Assembly (NCBI GenBank): GCA_002380945.1
Contig: DFWO01000173.1
Coordinates: 1-8,467, forward strand
Length of the DNA: 8,467 bases
Direction: 5' to 3'
Origin: Methylococcaceae bacterium UBA4132
Lineage (GTDB): Bacteria; Pseudomonadota; Gammaproteobacteria; Methylococcales; Methylomonadaceae
Shown here piece by piece: positions 5,524 through 8,467 of this stretch. The notes below the pieces were generated by a model. The model made no database searches and was not told where the DNA came from. It saw only the letters and a list, made by a program, of their open reading frames with translations. The position numbers and the translations under genes are program-made. Position 1 is the stretch's first letter. Each line of letters begins with the position of its first letter.

Positions 5524-6915
5524 ATGAACCCCCTAGCCATTTTCGGCACTAGCTCCGATGCGGGTAAAACTACCATCGTCATGGCGTTGTGCCGTTTGTT
5601 TGCTGACCGTGGTATCAAGGTCGCACCCTTCAAAGCGCAAAATGTTTCTAACAATTCAGCGGTAACAAAAGAAGGTCGGGAAATTTCCCGCGCCCAATGT
5701 TTACAAGCCGAAGCAGCGCGGGTTGAACCGAGTTATCACTTTAATCCTGTGTTGTTAAAATCGCATGGTAATGGTTCAGTGCAGGTGGTGGTGAATGGCT
5801 TGGTGTATAAAAATCAAGCCATTAGCGATTATTACGATGAAATGGCGTTTTTGGAAAACCAAGTTCAGCAAGCCTTTGCACGCTGCCAACAAGATTATGA
5901 ATTAGTGATTGCCGAAGGCGCGGGTTCGCCTGTCGAACTCAATTTACTGCATAAAGACCTATCCAATACCTTTGTCGCTAAGACGTTCCAGACCAAAAAT
6001 ATTTTAGTCGCTGATATTGAACGCGGCGGGGTGTTTGCGTCTATTTACGGTACGCTGGAGCTGATGGATAAAACCCTGCGTGACAATTTCATTGGTGTGA
6101 TTGTGAATAAGTTTCGCGGTGATAGACGGTTTTTTGAGGAAGGCGAACGCATTATTGCTGAACGCTTTGGTGTGCCTGTATTAGGGGTGTTGCCGTTTCA
6201 AGCGTTGAATATTGATATGGAAGATTCGCAATCTTTGCAGAATTATCAGCAACGCTTAGGTGATGTGAAAATCCGTATTGCCGTGCTGGCATATCGCGGC
6301 TTAAGCAACTACAACGATTTGGATGTGTTGATGGCAGACCCTGAGTTGTATGTTGAATTGATTCATGATTACCGTCCACTTGCCTCCTTTGATATGGTGT
6401 TGATGATAGGCAGTAAAACGGTGATTCGGGATGTGCGCTGGTTAAAAGAAACGGGCTTGTACGCCGAAGTTCAGCAATACGCTGGCGCGGTGTTTGGTGT
6501 GTGTGGCGGCTATCAAATGCTGTGTAAAATTCTGCATGACCCCGAAGCCTTAGAACATGACACGGCGACAACCGAAACAGGTTTAGGCTTGATGGATGAT
6601 GAGGTGATTTATCAACGTCCAAAAATTCTGCAACGCGGTGTTTATGAGTTGTTTTCCTATCCGATTACAGGCTATGAAATTCATTGCGGACGCATGGCGA
6701 ATTATCCCTTGTATTATCAGCAAGGACGGATTGCAGGCACGCATATTCATGGTGTGTTTGATAATGATGCGTTTCGTACCGACTATTTCAAACGCCTGCA
6801 TCCAGATTATCAAGGTTACGATTACGCGGCGTATCGTGACGCGCAGATTCAAGGTTTTGCCGATATGGTGGCGGATAACTTGGATATGGATGCGATTATT
6901 GAGGCGTTGCGGTAA
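5524..6915 (+). CDS. cobQ: Cobyric acid synthase CobQ (glutamine-hydrolysing)
   Basis: A 463-residue ATP-dependent amidotransferase that amidates carboxylates b, d, e and g of adenosylcobyrinic acid a,c-diamide to give cobyric acid. The N-terminal synthetase domain (about 1-235) has the modified P-loop FGTSSDAGKTT (7-17), APFKAQNVSNNSAVT (34-48), GREISRAQCLQAEAA (51-65), NPVLLKS (74-80), EGAGSPVELNL (131-141), ADIERGGVFASIYGTL (163-178) and NKFRGD (195-200). The C-terminal class I glutaminase domain (about 250-440) has IGSKTVIRDVRWL (295-307), the nucleophile Cys327 in GVCGGYQML, GYEIHCGRM (383-391) and the His409 region GTHIHGVFDN. Length is slightly below the usual 480-510. A weak GAGA lies 6 bases before the ATG. 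It is 13 bases downstream of cobD. The related CobB/CbiA is excluded by the CobQ-specific APFKAQN motif. Confidence 0.95.
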   Translation: MNPLAIFGTSSDAGKTTIVMALCRLFADRGIKVAPFKAQNVSNNSAVTKEGREISRAQCLQAEAARVEPSYHFNPVLLKSHGNGSVQVVVNGLVYKNQAISDYYDEMAFLENQVQQAFARCQQDYELVIAEGAGSPVELNLLHKDLSNTFVAKTFQTKNILVADIERGGVFASIYGTLELMDKTLRDNFIGVIVNKFRGDRRFFEEGERIIAERFGVPVLGVLPFQALNIDMEDSQSLQNYQQRLGDVKIRIAVLAYRGLSNYNDLDVLMADPELYVELIHDYRPLASFDMVLMIGSKTVIRDVRWLKETGLYAEVQQYAGAVFGVCGGYQMLCKILHDPEALEHDTATTETGLGLMDDEVIYQRPKILQRGVYELFSYPITGYEIHCGRMANYPLYYQQGRIAGTHIHGVFDNDAFRTDYFKRLHPDYQGYDYAAYRDAQIQGFADMVADNLDMDAIIEALR

Positions 6916-6924
6916 TCATGTAAT

Positions 6925-6957
6925 ACGACTGTCAGTCCTTCAAGGATTGGCAGTCGT
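6925..6957. repeat. Strong hairpin in the cobQ-cbiB gap
   Basis: Arms 6925-6939 and 6943-6957 form a 15-bp stem with two G-T pairs and a TCA loop; the outer seven base pairs, ACGACTG/CAGTCGT, are perfect. No T run follows on either strand, so a classical terminator is unlikely. It occupies most of the 56-base gap and may be a REP-like repeat, an mRNA stabiliser that protects upstream or downstream message, or a binding site. Confidence 0.65.
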
Positions 6958-6964
6958 CAATAAC

Positions 6965-6968
6965 GAGG
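6965..6968 (+). promoter_or_regulatory. Ribosome binding site of cbiB
   Basis: GAGG lies 3 bases before ATG 6972 and 9 bases before an in-frame GTG at 6978. The spacing suits the GTG slightly better, so the exact start of cbiB is uncertain by two codons. Confidence 0.45.
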
Positions 6969-6971
6969 ACT

Positions 6972-7871
6972 ATGACTGTGTTTTTTGAATTAGCTATCGC
7001 CGCCTACGCTATCGACCTACTCATCGGCGAGTTACCGTGCAAACACCCCGTTATGTTTATGGGCGATTTTATCAGCGCGTTTGAACGGCGATATTATCGG
7101 GATAATATCTGGGCTGGCGCGGTGTTGGTGTTGAGTTTAGTGCTAGTTACTTATTTAATTAGCCTAAGCATTGTTTATCTAGCGGGTTTATTACCGCCCG
7201 CATTCGCATTGTTGGTGTTAGTGGTATGCGCTTCAACGGGTTTAGCCATGAATATGCTGCATAGCAGTGTGGCGGGAATTTTAACGGCTGAGCAACCGAA
7301 ACTAGCGATTAGTTATTTAGTCAGTCGTGATACCGAAGCCATGACGGACGAAGACATTTATAAAGCGGCGATAGAAACATGGGCAGAAAATTTAAGTGAT
7401 GGTGTGATTGCGCCGTTGTTTTATCTGGCTTTGTTTGGCTTACCCGCGCTGGCTGTTTATAAAGCCATTAATACGATGGATTCTATGATTGCCTATAAAA
7501 CGCCGCGTTATTTTTATTTTGGTAAAGTGGCTGCGCGGTTAGATGACGTGGCAAATTACATTCCCGCTCGTTTGACTGCGTTGTTAATTGTGTTAATTGC
7601 AGAGGATAAAAAACGGGCGTGGCACTGTCTGTTAAATGATGGCAATAAATTAGAAAGTCCAAACGCGGGTTATCCGATTGCGACAATGGCGGGGGCGTTG
7701 GGTGTGGCATTAGGCGGTGATGCGGTTTATCACGGTCAACGTAAACATAAGCCGCAGTTAGGCGAGGCGATTTACGCGCTGAGTGCTGAAACTTTGCAAC
7801 AAGGTTTAGCCATGAAAACACGCATAAATATCGTGGTGTTCAGTGTATTAATGATTGGGATGCTATTATGA
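6972..7871 (+). CDS. cbiB: Adenosylcobinamide-phosphate synthase CbiB
   Basis: A 299-residue inner-membrane protein that attaches (R)-1-amino-2-propanol phosphate (the CobD product) to the f-side chain of adenosylcobyric acid. Motifs in order are AYAIDLLIGELPCKHPV (11-27), the usual DLLxG...HPV opening, LVSRDTEAMTDEDIYKAAIET (116-136), WAENLSDGVIAPLFYLALFG (137-156), KAINTMDSMIAYKT (164-177), FGKVAARLDDVANYIPARLT (183-202), ESPNAGYPIATMAGALGVAL (228-247) and GEAIYAL (264-270). Hydrophobic stretches at about 47-70, 73-92, 145-164, 199-210 and 285-299 fit a membrane protein. The hairpin-bearing 56-base gap separates it from cobQ. The stop codon TGA overlaps the cobU ATG (ATGA), so the last two genes are coupled. 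Equivalent to cobD in Pseudomonas-style naming. Confidence 0.95.
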   Translation: MTVFFELAIAAYAIDLLIGELPCKHPVMFMGDFISAFERRYYRDNIWAGAVLVLSLVLVTYLISLSIVYLAGLLPPAFALLVLVVCASTGLAMNMLHSSVAGILTAEQPKLAISYLVSRDTEAMTDEDIYKAAIETWAENLSDGVIAPLFYLALFGLPALAVYKAINTMDSMIAYKTPRYFYFGKVAARLDDVANYIPARLTALLIVLIAEDKKRAWHCLLNDGNKLESPNAGYPIATMAGALGVALGGDAVYHGQRKHKPQLGEAIYALSAETLQQGLAMKTRINIVVFSVLMIGMLL

Positions 7872-8371
7872 AAACTTTATTTATCGGCGGCGTGAAAAGC
7901 GGCAAATCACGGTTAGCAGAAGAGTATTTATTACGCCACAAACCGCCTCATGCAGACAAACCGTATTATCTAGCAACGACTGAATTTCTCGATGAGGAAA
8001 TGCACGAACGCATCCGCATTCATCAACAACGTAGGCTAGATAAATTTATCACCTTAGAAGAACCCATTAAATTACACGCCACTTTAATGCAATGCCAAGA
8101 CCCTGTATTGGTAGAATGCGTGTCGATGTGGCTGAACAATATGCTGTATCACCAAATCCCCGAAGCCGATATTTTGCAGGAGTTGGAAGCGGTATTGTCA
8201 CTGCCTGTTGATTTAGTGCTGGTGCATAATGAAGTCGGCTTAGGGATTATTCCCGACAACAAACTGGCGCGGCAGTTTATAGATTTATCAGGTAAAGCCG
8301 CGCAACTCATGGGACAGCATTGTGACAAAGTGTTTTTTTGCAGTGCGGGGTTGATGTTGGCGATGAAGTAG
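7868..8371 (+). CDS. cobU: Adenosylcobinamide kinase/adenosylcobinamide-phosphate guanylyltransferase CobU
   Basis: A 167-residue bifunctional cytoplasmic enzyme that phosphorylates adenosylcobinamide and then transfers GMP to give adenosylcobinamide-GDP, the substrate of CobS. The P-loop is GGVKSGKS (7-14). YYLATTEFLDEEMHERIRIH (33-52) is the conserved kinase segment, and His52 corresponds by motif to the guanylylated His46 of the Salmonella enzyme. VECVSMWLNNML (82-93) matches the usual V(D/E)CL(T/S)xWLxNLL. VHNEVGLGIIPDNKLARQF (119-137) is nearly the family consensus, with His120 where Ser is common. The C-terminus CSAGLMLAMK aligns with the AGLPLxLK ending, so the gene is complete at slightly below the usual 170-185 residues. 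The start shares ATGA with the cbiB stop, with a weak GGGA 7 bases upstream. It is the last gene in the window. Confidence 0.95.
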   Translation: MKTLFIGGVKSGKSRLAEEYLLRHKPPHADKPYYLATTEFLDEEMHERIRIHQQRRLDKFITLEEPIKLHATLMQCQDPVLVECVSMWLNNMLYHQIPEADILQELEAVLSLPVDLVLVHNEVGLGIIPDNKLARQFIDLSGKAAQLMGQHCDKVFFCSAGLMLAMK

Positions 8372-8381
8372 CTAGTCAGGT

Positions 8382-8454
8382 AGGGTGGGCAAACAGTTTT
8401 ATCGTTTGCCCACCATTCGTTAATAGTGGTGGGCAAAAAAGCCTTGCCCACCCT
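8382..8454. repeat. MITE-like inverted-repeat element downstream of cobU
   Basis: A 73-base element bounded by perfect 11-base terminal inverted repeats AGGGTGGGCAA (8382-8392) and TTGCCCACCCT (8444-8454). Inside are four copies of the GGTGGGCAA-type arm in alternating orientation. 8384-8394 pairs with 8404-8414 (11 bp, 9-base loop), and 8428-8436 pairs with 8444-8452 (9 bp, 7-base loop). Alternatively, the inner arms 8405-8415 and 8427-8437 pair over 11 bp. It encodes nothing. It starts 11 bases after the cobU stop and may end the transcript, but no T run follows. Similar GTAGGGTGGGCA repeats are recalled from other genomes but not checked. Confidence 0.7.
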
Positions 8455-8467
8455 TGTATCTCTCCAA

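Noticed and set aside
6152..6622. 156-residue minus-strand open frame within cobQ
   Set aside because: Antisense to the CobQ synthetase/glutaminase region, which has intact motifs; low-complexity composition and no family resemblance.
7483..7821. 112-residue minus-strand open frame within cbiB
   Set aside because: Antisense to highly conserved CbiB motifs, with no ribosome site or recognisable domain.
1..8467. CRISPR arrays, tRNA or rRNA genes, transposase genes, phage or toxin genes
   Set aside because: No regularly spaced direct repeats, no tRNA-like cloverleaf ends and no such proteins were seen; coding space is filled by redox and cobalamin genes.

Overview
The window is a bacterial biosynthetic locus with every recognisable gene on the + strand. 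It holds a small redox pair (rubredoxin and a rubredoxin-type NAD(P)H/FAD reductase) followed directly by eight cobalamin (vitamin B12) genes: bluB, cobT, cobS, cobC, cobD (threonine-phosphate decarboxylase), cobQ, cbiB and cobU. The protein sequences look proteobacterial, most likely a gammaproteobacterium with moderate G+C. AlkG2-type rubredoxin, an O2-dependent BluB and the Salmonella-like CobT/CobS/CobC set point the same way and suggest an organism that lives with oxygen. I cannot name a genus from sequence alone.

Layout: positions 1-227 are non-coding leader with no convincing gene. Rubredoxin (228-398) and its reductase (409-1410) come next, with the reductase's Shine-Dalgarno lying over the rubredoxin stop codon. 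bluB starts 4 bases after the reductase stop, and cobT overlaps bluB by 22 bases. A double hairpin repeat separates cobT from cobS. cobS/cobC (16-base overlap) and cobC/cobD (TAATG junction) are tightly coupled. A 13-base gap precedes cobQ, a 56-base gap with a strong hairpin precedes cbiB, and cbiB/cobU share an ATGA. After cobU, 96 non-coding bases are filled by an inverted-repeat element.

Together the genes cover the late half of B12 synthesis. CobQ amidates adenosylcobyrinate a,c-diamide to cobyric acid. CobD makes aminopropanol phosphate and CbiB attaches it. CobU activates the product to GDP-cobinamide. BluB makes dimethylbenzimidazole, CobT turns it into alpha-ribazole phosphate, CobS joins the halves, and CobC removes the phosphate. 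No corrin-ring genes, cobalt chelatase, adenosyltransferase or cobalamin riboswitch were seen here.

The most unusual content is (1) the rubredoxin/reductase pair fused head-to-tail to bluB, which suggests an electron supply for flavin or cobalt reduction, and (2) several unrelated palindromic elements at gene boundaries or inside genes. One of these appears to be an in-frame insertion in cobT that adds a few residues to a surface loop, and another is a perfect 28-bp palindrome in the last codons of cobD.
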